In this document: one piece after another, positions 54,596 to 63,944 of the stretch
Layout: each line of letters starts with the position of its first letter
Position numbering within the stretch: position 1 is the stretch's first letter
Source: CAWAHD01 sp963781785
GTDB lineage: Bacteria > Planctomycetota > Planctomycetia > Isosphaerales > Isosphaeraceae
Length of the DNA stretch: 64,000 nucleotides
Reading direction: 5' to 3'
Assembly (NCBI GenBank): GCA_963781785.1
Contig: CAWAHD010000002.1
Coordinates: 5,518,001 to 5,582,000 of the forward strand
The notes under the pieces: generated by a model
The model's input: the letters and a program-made list of their open reading frames with translations, nothing else
The model's database searches: none
What the model was told of the DNA's origin: nothing
Made by a program: the position numbers and the translations under genes

Positions 54596-55412
54596 GCCCG
54601 GGACTCCGTCTGATCACTTAAACAGGACTCGATCTCGGCAAGGAGCGCCTGCGGCGCGAGGGGCCGGAACAGGAACCGGTCCGCGCCGAGTGTCAGGCCT
54701 TTTGCCCGTGTCTTCTCGTCCTGATAGGTCGTGGTGATAAGGATGAACGGGATCGAATGCAGGCGCGGATCGGCCTTGGCCGTTCGGACAAAGTCGAATC
54801 CACTTCCGCCGGACATGCAGACGTCGGAAATGATCAGGTCGGGTGGGTAGCGGCGCGCCAGCTCGAGTGCCTCGGCCATCCCGTGAGCGGTCATGACGAT
54901 GTATCCCAGGGGCTCGAGGATGCTGCGCTTCAGGTCCAGGTTCACAGGCTCGTTATCCACGACCAGGATCCGGTGGTTTCGGGTTGCGCGCGGCGGGCCC
55001 AGGGCGGCCGGCGTGCCCGGCGGCGACTCAAGCGTCGCTCGTTGATCGGATCGGAGAAACGATTCGACCTGCCCGACGAACGCCTCGGGGGTAATCGGTT
55101 TGGAGATATACCCGTCGAATCCGGCAGCCAGCACCCTGTCCCGGTCGCCGACCATCGCGAACGCCGTGACAGCCACGAGCGCGACCTGGCCCAGGTCAGG
55201 GTGATTCTTGATCTCTGCGCCACCTGAAACCCGCTCAACCGGGGTAACTGGATATCGCAGATGATCAAGTCCGGCCGCTGGAGGCGGGCGACTTCGAGGC
55301 CCTCCTCGCCATCGCACGCGGTGAGGGGCGCATAGCCTTGGGCCTCGAGGAGATAACGCATGAGGTCGAGACTGGCCGGGTTGTCTTCGATGACCAGGAT
55401 GCGGGCTGTCAT
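54580..55412 (-). CDS. Tandem receiver (REC-REC) protein, one frameshift
   Basis: Two CheY-like domains are joined. The first is MTARILVIEDNPASLDLMRY, LIICDIQLPRLSGF, then after a break at about 55220, LVAVTAFAMVGDRDRVLAAG and DGYISKPITPEAFV. The second is ILVVDNEPVNLDLKRSILEP, LIISDVCMSGGSGFDFVRT, PFILITTTYQDEKTRAKGL and LFRPLAPQALLAEI. The second domain has one acid replaced in the first loop (VDNE rather than DD) but keeps the phosphorylated Asp. No output domain exists, so it is probably a phosphorelay intermediate between the two kinases of this operon. It starts seven bases after the upstream kinase. Confidence 0.87.
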
Positions 55413-55418
55413 GATGGG

Positions 55419-56945
55419 CTATGCCTTGGTCCAGGTCACGGTGAATGTGCTGCCGGCGCCGTACTCGCTGCGGAAGCTGATGCGACTGCCGAGCAGGTCG
55501 GCCAGCCGTTGACTGAGATGCAGGCCCAGCCCGGTGCCCTCGCCCCGCTGCCGCGTCGACTGATCGACCTGCGTGAAGGCCTGAAAGAGTTTGTCCTGGT
55601 CTTCGGGCCGGATACCGATCCCGGTGTCGGCGACGTGGATCTCCGTCAGCAACCGCCCGTCGGCCACTCGCTGGCACAAGTCGAGGCGCACCTCGCCATT
55701 CTCGGTGAACTTGATGGCGTTGTTGGTCAAATTGATCAAGATCTGGCTGAGGGCGCGGCGGTCGGCGTGCAGGACCACGTCGTCCCGGGGCAAGGAGACG
55801 TCGAAGCGAAGACCCTTGCCCTCCGCCAGGGGACGCAGACCGGCAGCGACCTCCCGCACCACGCTCTGGAGGACCACCTCTTCGAGGTTCAGCTCGACCT
55901 TACCCGATTCGATCTTGGCCAGGTCGAGCAGGTCGTTGATCAGCGAGAGCAGATGTTTGGCGCTTGACTGGACCGTTCGAAGCTGCTTCTCCTGATCGGC
56001 AGTCAGCGGACCGGGCAGCCTCATGAGCAGGGTGCCCGTAAAGCCGAGGATGGCGTTAAGGGGCGTGCGGAGCTCGTGGCTCATGCTGGCGAGGAGGCGG
56101 TCCTTGGCCTGGCTGGCGACTACCAGCTCGTCATTTTTTTCCCTGAGCGTCCGCTCGAACCGCTTGCGCTCGGTGATGTCGCGAATGGAGCTGCTGACGA
56201 GGGTCCCATCCTCCGTGTTGAGGGGGCTCAGGCTGATCTCCACCGGGAACTCGCAGCCGTCCTTGCGGAGGCCGTAGAGGTCTAGACCTGCGCCCATCGG
56301 GCGCACGCGCGGCTCGGTGGCGTAGTGAGTACGGTACTCCGGGTGGTTGCCGCGGAACCGCTCCGGCACCAGGACTTCGATCGAGCGGCCCAGCAATTCC
56401 TGCCGCGCGTAGCCGAAGAGTTTCTCGGTCTGCGAGTTGACCAGGATGATGCGGCCGGCCTTGTCGACGATCACCATCGCGTCGGGCGCGGACTCGAGCA
56501 GCTCGCGAAACTTCTCGTCGCCGCGGGCGGCTCCGATTTCGCCCGACACCGCTCTGGCGATCAGCAGGAAGCCGGCCGGCTGGCCGGCCGCGTCGCGGCG
56601 GGGCACGATGACCAGCCGGGCGGCGAACCGGCGGCCGTCCTTGCCGAGCCCGAAGACCATCCCCTGCCACTTGCCGTCGCGCACCGCCGCATCGCGAATC
56701 TGGCGCGGGTTGCCGGCCTGCACGTCCTCCGGCACATCGAGGATGAACGAATGCCCCTTGCCGACCATTTCCTCCGGCTCGTAGCCGTACAGCCGCCGAG
56801 CACCTTCGTTCCAGGCCACGATCGTTCCGTCCAGGTCCTGTCCGACGATGGAATACTCGATGGACGAATCGAGAATGTTGCTCAGAAGCTCCAGCGTCTC
56901 ATCCGGGCAGTCCGAGATCGAGTTGTCCAAGAACCTGGTCGCCAT
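55419..56945 (-). CDS. PAS-PAS histidine kinase
   Basis: This 508-residue cytoplasmic kinase opens the four-gene operon. It has two PAS domains (SIEYSIVGQDLDGTIVAWNE with GYEPEEMVGKGHSFIL, and ESAPDAMVIVDKAGRIILVN with LFGYARQELLGRSIEVLVP), a linker SSIRDITERKRFERTLREK, the phospho-acceptor box LASMSHELRTPLNAILGFTG, the N box INLTNNAIKFTENGEV and the G boxes ADTGIGIRPED and GTGLGLHLSQRLADLLG. No membrane helix is seen, so it senses an internal signal. The frame is intact. Confidence 0.95.
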   Translation of the reverse strand: MATRFLDNSISDCPDETLELLSNILDSSIEYSIVGQDLDGTIVAWNEGARRLYGYEPEEMVGKGHSFILDVPEDVQAGNPRQIRDAAVRDGKWQGMVFGLGKDGRRFAARLVIVPRRDAAGQPAGFLLIARAVSGEIGAARGDEKFRELLESAPDAMVIVDKAGRIILVNSQTEKLFGYARQELLGRSIEVLVPERFRGNHPEYRTHYATEPRVRPMGAGLDLYGLRKDGCEFPVEISLSPLNTEDGTLVSSSIRDITERKRFERTLREKNDELVVASQAKDRLLASMSHELRTPLNAILGFTGTLLMRLPGPLTADQEKQLRTVQSSAKHLLSLINDLLDLAKIESGKVELNLEEVVLQSVVREVAAGLRPLAEGKGLRFDVSLPRDDVVLHADRRALSQILINLTNNAIKFTENGEVRLDLCQRVADGRLLTEIHVADTGIGIRPEDQDKLFQAFTQVDQSTRQRGEGTGLGLHLSQRLADLLGSRISFRSEYGAGSTFTVTWTKA

Positions 56946-57397
56946 TGGTCGGTCCGGTCACCAGTGAAAAGGGAGACGGTTCAGAGCCCCAACGGACGAG
57001 CGCGGACGACCCGGAACGCCGGTTCCGGCCCGGAATTGTGCTCATGGATCAGCGTGGTCGTAATCGAGTCTGCTTAATTAAACTCACAACAGAGCCGCCG
57101 GTGGCTCGGCCCGGCTTTCATCCGCCCGGAGCGCAGCCGTGTTCGTGGGCACAACCCCTCTTGAAGGCTGGACTTGATATTTGACGTCCAAGCCAGCAGT
57201 TCCGCGATACCCTAACAGCATACCTAAGCGGTGAGTATTTACAATGGTTCATCGCGGAGCCGTGTGGATCAGCCGTGACTTGGTGATCCTCGATCGCCGA
57301 CCTTGGAAGGGGCAGACGCGAAAAGCCAGCGCAGCCCGATGGCCGCCCAATTGGGCGACTTGAACCGCCGATTCGGGCGCCCAGTGAGCCCGCCTGC
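56946..57397. other. Divergent region between kinase operon and ars operon
   Basis: No gene is evident between the kinase start and the arsR promoter. The right edge carries the promoter described next; no comparable minus-strand promoter for the kinase operon stands out. Confidence 0.4.
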
Positions 57398-57426
57398 TTG
57401 ACGGCACGGGGCGGCACGAATATATT
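57398..57426 (+). promoter_or_regulatory. arsR promoter TTGACG-N17-TATATT
   Basis: TTGACG (57398-57403) and TATATT (57421-57426) are spaced by 17 bases. Transcription would begin at about 57432, the very A of the first ATG of arsR, so the message is probably leaderless; no ribosome site is found before either ATG. Confidence 0.8.
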
Positions 57427-57439
57427 CGGTTATGCGGAT
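57424..57439. promoter_or_regulatory. ArsR operator 1, overlapping the -10 box and start codon
   Basis: ATTCGG-TTAT-GCGGAT is an imperfect copy of the palindrome ATCCGC-CTAT-GCGGAT found before arsM. Its position over the -10 box and the start codon gives simple repression when ArsR binds. Confidence 0.75.
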
Positions 57440-57794
57440 GGAGATTCAGACGACCGCGTCTCTGGATGGATGCGTGGAGCTTTTCAAGGCTTTCGCCGAC
57501 CCGGTTCGGCTACGGCTGTTGAATCTGCTCTCAGGCGGGGAGGTCTGCGTTTGCCACCTGCACGAGGCGCTCGGCCTGCCGCAATCCACCGTGTCCCGGC
57601 ATCTGGCGTACCTCCGGAACCGGAGCTTGGTGATCGGCCGCAAGGACGGACTGTGGGTCCATTACCGACTGGCGAAACCGGCTGGTGAGCTGCACCGGAC
57701 GCTGATTGGTTGTCTGGACGCGTGCTCCAGGGAAGCCGATGTCCTGAAGCAAGACCGCCAGCGGCTCAATTGCGATTCTTGTTGCGGGGAATGA
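57432..57794 (+). CDS. arsR: ArsR-family arsenic-responsive repressor
   Basis: This 120-residue winged-helix repressor controls the downstream arsenic genes. It has LFKAFADPVRLRLLNLLSGG, the metal-site cysteines in GEVCVCHLHEAL (ELCVC-like pair), the recognition helix LPQSTVSRHLAYLRN and the wing LVIGRKDGLWVHYRL. Additional cysteines at the C-terminus (GCLDACSREA, NCDSCCGE) could also bind As(III). Two ATGs, 57432 and 57438, both lie in operator 1; the first fits a leaderless start. Autoregulation is inferred from this overlap. Confidence 0.95.
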   Translation: MRMEIQTTASLDGCVELFKAFADPVRLRLLNLLSGGEVCVCHLHEALGLPQSTVSRHLAYLRNRSLVIGRKDGLWVHYRLAKPAGELHRTLIGCLDACSREADVLKQDRQRLNCDSCCGE

Positions 57795-57817
57795 GGGCGT
57801 TTTTTTTGACCAATAAT

Positions 57818-57833
57818 ATCCGCCTATGCGGAT
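57818..57833. promoter_or_regulatory. ArsR operator 2 before arsM
   Basis: ATCCGC-CTAT-GCGGAT is a perfect palindrome 23 bases before the arsM start. A TTGACC at 57806-57811 lies just upstream, but no -10 box stands at the right distance, so a separate promoter is uncertain. Confidence 0.75.
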
Positions 57834-57856
57834 GCACGGGATAAGGGCAAAACACA

Positions 57857-58630
57857 ATGGAAGGCAATGCAATCAAGGTGGCGGTCCAGGAGCAGTACGG
57901 CAAGGTCGCCAAGGGTGAAGCGACGTGCGGCGCGCTCTGCGGCTGCACGGAGAACGCCGAGGGGCTGGCCATCACGTTCGGGTATAGCGCCGCCGAGCTG
58001 GCGACCCTGCCCGAAGGGGCGAATCTCGGACTTTCCTGCGGCAATCCGCAGGCTCTGGCGGCGATGCAGCCTGGCGAAACGGTGCTCGATCTCGGCAGCG
58101 GGGCGGGATTCGACTGCTTCCTGGCCGCCCGCAAGGTTGGTCCGACGGGCCAAGTCATCGGTGTGGATATGACCGACCCCATGCTCGAGAAGGCCCGTGC
58201 CAACGCGGTAAAGGCCGGTCTTTTCAATGTCGAGTTCCGCAAGGGCGAGATCGAATCCCTGCCCGTTGATGATGCTTCGATTGACGTGGTGATCAGCAAT
58301 TGCGTGCTCAACCTCGTGCCGGACAAGGACCGGGCGTTCCGGGAGATTCATCGGGTGCTCAGGCTTGGCGGCCGGCTGGCGGTTTCTGACATGGCCTGGG
58401 AGGCCGAGCCGCCGGCGGCGTTGCGCAGGGACATGGAAGCCATGGTTGGCTGCATCGGCGGGGCGCTCGTGCTCGATGACTACGTGTCGCGGCTCAAGCG
58501 GGCAGGATTCCGGAGCGTCGCGGTTGAGAAGCACACCGAAGCGGTTCAGAAGATGGTCGAGGTTTCGTGCATCGCGCCTCCCCAAGGAATCGAGTATCTG
58601 CTGAGCGTCAACATCACGGCGACCAAATGA
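57857..58630 (+). CDS. arsM: Arsenite S-adenosylmethionine methyltransferase
   Basis: This 257-residue enzyme methylates As(III) to volatile or less toxic forms. It has the SAM-binding loop TVLDLGSGAGFDCFLAARKV, the ArsM stretch SNCVLNLVPDKDRAFREIHR, LRLGGRLAVSDMAW, and the conserved cysteines in GLSCGNPQAL, ISNCVLNL and VGCIGGALVLDDYV, which hold arsenic. The N-terminal CGALCGC cluster is also typical. It lies 62 bases after arsR and overlaps the next gene by four bases. Confidence 0.96.
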   Translation: MEGNAIKVAVQEQYGKVAKGEATCGALCGCTENAEGLAITFGYSAAELATLPEGANLGLSCGNPQALAAMQPGETVLDLGSGAGFDCFLAARKVGPTGQVIGVDMTDPMLEKARANAVKAGLFNVEFRKGEIESLPVDDASIDVVISNCVLNLVPDKDRAFREIHRVLRLGGRLAVSDMAWEAEPPAALRRDMEAMVGCIGGALVLDDYVSRLKRAGFRSVAVEKHTEAVQKMVEVSCIAPPQGIEYLLSVNITATK

Positions 58631-59646
58631 GGAGCACGTCCGCCATGCACGTTTCGATGATCGCGGTCCTGGCTTTACTTGCTGGCCCCGCACCAGCCAG
58701 CGACGTGGGGCCGCTGGTGCGGACACTCTGGCTAGTGCAGCGATACGGGACGGCCGAGGCCGTCGATCCAGCCAACGATCAACGAGTCAAGGGAGTCTTG
58801 TTCAAGGCCCTCGGCAAGGAGGGCGAGCTGACGCTTTCGGAGCTGGGTGGGCTGATGGATGCCAAGACGTTCCAGAAGATCGCCGGGTCGGATGAGCGGA
58901 TCTCTCCGGCGGAGATCGCCACGGCATTGGGCGCCGCCGTGCCCGAGAGCCGAACCCGGCTGCTGCCCAAGGTCAGGGAGCACGCCGACGCACTCACGCT
59001 GTCGCTGGACATGATCGACGAGACGCACCGGCTCGCCGGCCATAAACTGGCGGACTGGATCGCCACGAACTACCGGCCGGGCAAGCCGCTCGATGTCATC
59101 GCGGTCTGCACGGGCAATTCCCGGCGCAGCATGATGGGGGCGGCGATGGGCAACATCGCGGCCGCTTATTACGGAATGCCGGAGGTTCGCTTTCACAGCG
59201 GCGGCACAGCCCCGACCGCGTTCAATATTCGCACGGTGAACGCGCTCAAGGAAATCGGCGTCGAGGTTGAACCGACCGGCGAGGAAGCCAGGAGGGGTGA
59301 GCCGAAGACGGCCAACCGGATCTATCGCGTCCGTTGGGGATCTTCGAGCGCGGCGGGGGGGCCCACGCTGGATTCCACCGAATTCTCCAAGCGCTACGAT
59401 GATCCCGCCAATCCGAAAGAGGGCTTTGCTGCCTTGATGGTCTGCGGTGAAGCCGACGCCGCTTGCCCGTTCGTCAAGGGAGCCGCTTTGCGGATCTCGA
59501 TGCCGTATCTGGATCCCAAGATTTACGACGGTGGGGCCTACGAGGCGGCCAAGTACGCCGAGCGCCGGGATGACATGGGGCGGCTCTTCCTGGCAGTTTT
59601 CGTGCAGGCCCGGCAGCGCATCGCGCCCATGAGTCCCGCTCCCTGA
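58627..59646 (+). CDS. Exported ArsC-like low-molecular-weight phosphatase
   Basis: This 339-residue protein has a signal peptide (MIAVLALLAGPAPAS), an N-terminal helical region of about 110 residues, and a C-terminal LMW-phosphatase/arsenate-reductase domain. The phosphate loop is VCTGNSRRSMMG (Cys161-x5-Arg167), followed by GMPEVRFHSGGTAPTAFN, VCGEADAACPFV and ISMPYLDP. The ATG overlaps the arsM stop (ATGA); a start at 58645 also fits and has GGAG upstream. Its place in the ars operon suggests arsenate reduction, but the envelope location is unusual because ArsC is normally cytoplasmic. Confidence 0.88.
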   Translation: MRSTSAMHVSMIAVLALLAGPAPASDVGPLVRTLWLVQRYGTAEAVDPANDQRVKGVLFKALGKEGELTLSELGGLMDAKTFQKIAGSDERISPAEIATALGAAVPESRTRLLPKVREHADALTLSLDMIDETHRLAGHKLADWIATNYRPGKPLDVIAVCTGNSRRSMMGAAMGNIAAAYYGMPEVRFHSGGTAPTAFNIRTVNALKEIGVEVEPTGEEARRGEPKTANRIYRVRWGSSSAAGGPTLDSTEFSKRYDDPANPKEGFAALMVCGEADAACPFVKGAALRISMPYLDPKIYDGGAYEAAKYAERRDDMGRLFLAVFVQARQRIAPMSPAP

Positions 59647-59805
59647 AAACGACGCTGGGGCATTCCCATACCGACACGTTTTCCGCTCCTTGACAACGCT
59701 TCCTCCTCTGGTACTGTCGTTTGTGGAGGAGGGCTGTCTCTCATCAGTGATCATACCGCTGAGTCTCTGGAACCCCGGGAAGAGCCGTCGCCCGGGCTGG
59801 CTGCC

Positions 59806-60771
59806 GTGCCGGCTCGCGCCGCCCGGCGCTCCTATTTCCGTGAAGTTCCCTGGCGGTGGCGGGACGTCCTGATCGGACTGGCGCCGCTCATTGCATTGCG
59901 TGTGGCTGCGGGGCTGGTGAGCCGGACGTCCGTTCGTGAAATCCCACCGTGGCTGACGGTGGTTGGCATTCTGATCGCCATCCTCGCGTACGGCTGGATG
60001 CTTTTTTATCCGCTCGGGCTGGCTCACCGCCGCCTGGCCCGATGGCCCAGGCTGCCGCGCATCCGGGTGGTGTGCCTTGAGCCTCTGCTCGCGCTCCTGG
60101 TTCTCCCTGTCGTCTTGGTGGCGATGTCGTTCGTTTTTCCGGTGCTCGATCGCGCCTTCGGCGGACCAGGATTCCCGAGTAACCCGCTCGAGGGGGCGGC
60201 ACGATCGCGCAATCCGGTCGACTGGCCATTCATGGTCTTCATGGTCCTCGTCTCTGCACCGGTCGCTGAGGAATTGTTTTTCCGCGGCCTACTTTACAAT
60301 TTACTTCGAGGGCGACTTGGTCTCATCCTGGCCGTTCCGATGCAGGCGCTCGTCTTTGGCTTCTTGCACCTTTACGATCCCGCCGGTTCCGGAACTGTTG
60401 CCGTGATTGGCTTCTTCCTTGCGCTCGTGTATGAGTGGCGGAAGACACTGTTATCTCCGATCATCCTTCATGCCTTCGTGAACATCTTGGCGATCGTGGC
60501 CGCACTCAATGTCCCGGTTCTCGGGGTGGTCGGCGACGCAGGCGAGCGCGGCTGCGTGGTAACCACCGTCGTCCCCGGCAGCGCGGCCGACGAAGCCGGC
60601 TTGAAGCCCGGAGACATCATCACCACCATCGATGGGAACGCCGTGAGAGACATTCCGGCAATCATCCGGTTGATTCGCACACGGCAACCGGGCGATCAGG
60701 TATCCGTGGAATTTCTGCGCGGCGATCAGAAACAGCGCGTCGTGGCCGTGCTCCAACGGCTTCCGAAATGA
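59806..60771 (+). CDS. CPBP intramembrane metalloprotease with C-terminal PDZ domain
   Basis: This is a polytopic membrane protease of at least 321 residues. Hydrophobic segments include PLIALRVAAGLVS, WLTVVGILIAILAYGWMLFY and LLALLVLPVVLVAMSFVF. The active-site motif is APVAEELFFRGLLYNLLRGR (paired Glu and Arg), with FGFLHLYDPAGSG and LSPIILHAFVNILA giving the zinc histidines of the CAAX protease/Abi family. A PDZ domain follows (VVPGSAADEAGLKPGDIITT, IPAIIRLIRTRQPGDQV). The frame is open further upstream to about 59700 but lacks a start codon, so the GTG at 59806 is provisional. Substrate unknown. Confidence 0.88.
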   Translation: MPARAARRSYFREVPWRWRDVLIGLAPLIALRVAAGLVSRTSVREIPPWLTVVGILIAILAYGWMLFYPLGLAHRRLARWPRLPRIRVVCLEPLLALLVLPVVLVAMSFVFPVLDRAFGGPGFPSNPLEGAARSRNPVDWPFMVFMVLVSAPVAEELFFRGLLYNLLRGRLGLILAVPMQALVFGFLHLYDPAGSGTVAVIGFFLALVYEWRKTLLSPIILHAFVNILAIVAALNVPVLGVVGDAGERGCVVTTVVPGSAADEAGLKPGDIITTIDGNAVRDIPAIIRLIRTRQPGDQVSVEFLRGDQKQRVVAVLQRLPK

Positions 60772-60818
60772 GGCGCCTTGCCTCGATGCGCGTCGCCGTC
60801 CGGGGGACGCGGCTTCAT

Positions 60819-62264
60819 TCACGCCGGCCATTTGCCGATCGGGCAGTCTTCATGGAGCAAGCGGGTCTTCGCCTGGGTGAAGCAGCCGCAGACCCTGCAT
60901 CGTAATCCGGTGTGATGCTCGCAAACGGCGCAGGTCTGGATTCGCTTTTGCTGGATATCGGGGGGAGTGGTTTTGAACCCGGAGCCCACGAAATTGGCCA
61001 TGGCCTTGGTGGCCGACAAAGCCATGCGGAGCAACCCCGGACCGCCGGAGTCTTTGGCGGGACCTGGTCGTGCGCTTGGTTGAGAGGCCATGACGCTGGA
61101 GACGATCGAGCCGCCGAGGTACGCATGGGGCGAGGTGCCGGTGCTCGCGCCGCCGGTGGACGGTGCGGTGGGGTCGTCAAAGAGTCCCATCCGGAACTTC
61201 TGCAATTGAGCGCCGTACCATGCGGCCTGGGGCTTTCCCAGAAGCTTGAAGAGCGCGATCGATTCCTCGGCCTTGGCAATGGCAAGGTCGCGACGGCCGA
61301 GCTCGGCGTGCTGGATGGCCTGGTGCCAGAGCACGGTCGCCGCCTGGTGGCGGTCTCCGAGCGAGCGCACCATCGTCTCGGCTTCTTCAAAAAAGGCGAG
61401 GGCCCGGGCGAACTCGCCGAGACTCCAGGAGGCGATTCCCAGGCGTTCGAGTGCGATTTTCTCTTCGAAGCGATCGCCAGCAGCGCGCGCATCGGTGATC
61501 TCTCGCTCGAAGACCCCGCGCGCCTGTCGTGCCTGCCCAAGCGCGAGCATGGCCATGCCCAGGTTGCCTCGGATGTCGTTTTGCCGGGAATGGTCGCCCA
61601 GCTCGCGGGCGAGCGCGAGGGCGGCTTCGAGAGCTTGCTTTGCGCCTTGAGCATCACCCTCGCTCAAGAGAATGACACCCCGGTCAGCCATTGCCGTGGC
61701 TTCCTTCTTGCGGTCGCCGGACTGCCGCGCCGCCGCCAGGAGCTGCTCGGCGTGGTCGCGCGGACAGGGCGGCGGCTGTGGTTCCGGTAGGGCGGCGACC
61801 AGAGCGCGCTTGGCTCCCAGGCCGGCAACCAGGTAGAGGCTCTGGCCCAGCTTCCGGACCGGCTTGCCCTCCGGCCAGCGCGCCACGATCCGCTCTTCCT
61901 CGAGCGGCTCGCCGGCCTGGGTCCACACGAGGACCATGTCGCTTTGTCGTTCCCCGCATTGCTCCGAGGATGAGCCGTCGGGAAGCAGAAAATTCCGGGT
62001 TCCCTTCGTCTTGCGCAGGCCGGCGAATAGTTGACCCAGGCTGCGCCTGAGTCGCTGCCGGGCGGGAACGAGTGTCGCGGGCGTCGTGCACAGGCCGTCA
62101 TCGGAGGTCACTTCTGCACGGGCGACGCTGCCGATGCGCTCCCAGTACTGGAAGTCGTTGTCGCGGTCACCAGGCCGCCAGACGACGAGGCGGCTGCCGT
62201 CCGAGCCCGGCTCGACAAGAAGTCCTGTTTCCAGAGTGAAGTTTCGCCAATCGGGGGGGTTCAT
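60819..62264 (-). CDS. TPR protein with C-terminal Cys-rich zinc-binding segment
   Basis: This is a 481-residue protein. Residues about 170-350 contain TPR-type helical repeats (ATAMADRGVILLSEGDAQGA, NLGMAMLALGQARQARGVFE, LGIASWSLGEFARALAFFEE). The C-terminal 40 residues hold a cysteine motif, CAVCEHHTGLRCRVCGCFT and a later EDCPIGKW, a known small zinc-binding tail in phage and planctomycete proteins. The N-terminal 150 residues have no recognised domain. It is soluble by prediction. The role is unknown, probably protein interaction. Confidence 0.82.
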   Translation of the reverse strand: MNPPDWRNFTLETGLLVEPGSDGSRLVVWRPGDRDNDFQYWERIGSVARAEVTSDDGLCTTPATLVPARQRLRRSLGQLFAGLRKTKGTRNFLLPDGSSSEQCGERQSDMVLVWTQAGEPLEEERIVARWPEGKPVRKLGQSLYLVAGLGAKRALVAALPEPQPPPCPRDHAEQLLAAARQSGDRKKEATAMADRGVILLSEGDAQGAKQALEAALALARELGDHSRQNDIRGNLGMAMLALGQARQARGVFEREITDARAAGDRFEEKIALERLGIASWSLGEFARALAFFEEAETMVRSLGDRHQAATVLWHQAIQHAELGRRDLAIAKAEESIALFKLLGKPQAAWYGAQLQKFRMGLFDDPTAPSTGGASTGTSPHAYLGGSIVSSVMASQPSARPGPAKDSGGPGLLRMALSATKAMANFVGSGFKTTPPDIQQKRIQTCAVCEHHTGLRCRVCGCFTQAKTRLLHEDCPIGKWPA

Positions 62265-62331
62265 TCGTCAATAGTCCCTGGTCTTCAGTCGTCAGGACCA
62301 AGAAGTGGCTGGTCGAGCTGGGACCACCCCC

Positions 62332-62357
62332 TTGCCCCCCCTTCGCAAGGGGGGCAA
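62332..62357. terminator. Strong GC hairpin downstream of fabF
   Basis: TTGCCCCCCCTT (62332-62343) pairs with AAGGGGGGCAA (62347-62357) around CGC, with one bulged C. It lies only eight bases after the fabF stop on the transcribed side and before the TPR gene, so a terminator or a REP-like element is likely. Confidence 0.6.
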
Positions 62358-62364
62358 AGGTCGA

Positions 62365-63616
62365 TCAGCGTGGCGCGTACCGTCCGATCAGTAAGCTGGC
62401 GTTATGGCCGCCGAATCCAAAGCTGTTAGACATGACGGTATTGACGCGGCATTCACGGGCGACGTTGGGGATATAGTCGAGGTCGCAGCCATCGCCGGGG
62501 TGGTCGAGGTTGATGGTGGGGGGAAGGACGCCGGTCTCGATGGTCAGAGCCGAGATGACGAGCTCGACGCCGCCCGAGGCGCCGAGGAGATGGCCGAGCT
62601 GGCTCTTGGTGCTGGAGATCTGGAGGCGTGAGACGTGGGGCCCGAAGACGTGCTTCATGGCGCGGGTCTCGGCCAGGTCGCCGAGCTGGGTGCTGGTACC
62701 GTGGGCGTTGATGTAGTCAACGGCGTCGGGTGAAACCTGGGCATTCTTGAGACAGACCCTCATGGCGCGGGCGGCGCCGCGGCCTTCTTCGTCGGGGGCG
62801 GTGATGTGCCAGCCGTCGGCCGAGATTCCGTAGCCCAGGAGCTCGGCGTAGACCTTGGCGCCGCGGCGGCGGGCGAGCTCTTCGGCCTCGAGGATCAAGA
62901 CGCCGGCTCCCTCGGCGAGGATGAAGCCATCACGGTCCCGGTCGAACGGGCGGCTGGCACGGGGTGGATCGTCGTTTCGGGTCGAGAGCGCCCGCATCGA
63001 GGCAAACCCTCCCAGCCCCATGTGGGTGATGGCTGCCTCGCTGCCGCCGGTGACCATCACGTCGGCGTCGCCCGCCTGGATCAGGCGGAAGGCATCGCCG
63101 ATGGCGTTGGCGGCCGAGGCGCACGCCGTCGCCACTGCGGAGCACGGCCCTTTCAGTCCCCATCGAATCGAGACCTGGCCACTGGCGGCGTTGACCATCA
63201 ACTTGGGAATCACGAACGGGCTGATCCGGGACGGCCCCTTCTGCATCATGACCGTGTGCTGGGCCTCGAACTCGCTCAACCCGCCGATTCCGGACCCGAT
63301 GATCACGCCGCATTGCTCGGAGGGCAGGGCCGAGAAGTCGATTCCGGAATCGTCGACGGCCGCGATCGCCGCGGCCAGTGCGAATTGCGCAAACCGATCG
63401 AGATGCCGGGCCTCCTTGACCCCGAAGCGCGGCGACAGGGTCCCAATCGTGCACCTGCCCGCCAAACTTGACGCGGAACTCGGTGGCGTCGAAGAGCGTG
63501 AGCGGAGCCACGCCGCTTTGCCCGGCGCAGAGCGCCGCCCAGAATCGCTCCAGGCGATCACCTAACGACGTGACCACCCCCATGCCGGTGATCACAACGC
63601 GGCGCGGATTTCCCAT
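62365..63616 (-). CDS. fabF: Beta-ketoacyl-ACP synthase II, one frameshift
   Basis: This condensing enzyme extends fatty acyl-ACP with malonyl-ACP. It begins RRVVITGMGVVTSLGD and FWAALCAGQSGVAPLTLFDA, breaks at about 63440 (after FGGQVHDWDP) and continues RFGVKEARHLDRFAQFALAA. Catalytic residues are present: Cys in VATACASAANAIGDAF, His in NAHGTSTQLGDLAET and His in STKSQLGHLLGASGG. The end is NSFGFGGHNASLLIGRY. The corrected length is about 417 residues, normal for FabF. It lies 88 bases after acpP on the same strand, the usual arrangement. Because the gene is normally essential the break is probably a sequence error. Confidence 0.95.
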
Positions 63617-63704
63617 GACTCTGTTGGCTGTTAGGATTCTATCGCTCAGGAATAACGACGCTCAAGCCCGGTTGCCGGCAAGGTTTGCAAACAAACCCCG
63701 GCGG

Positions 63705-63944
<240 letters not shown>

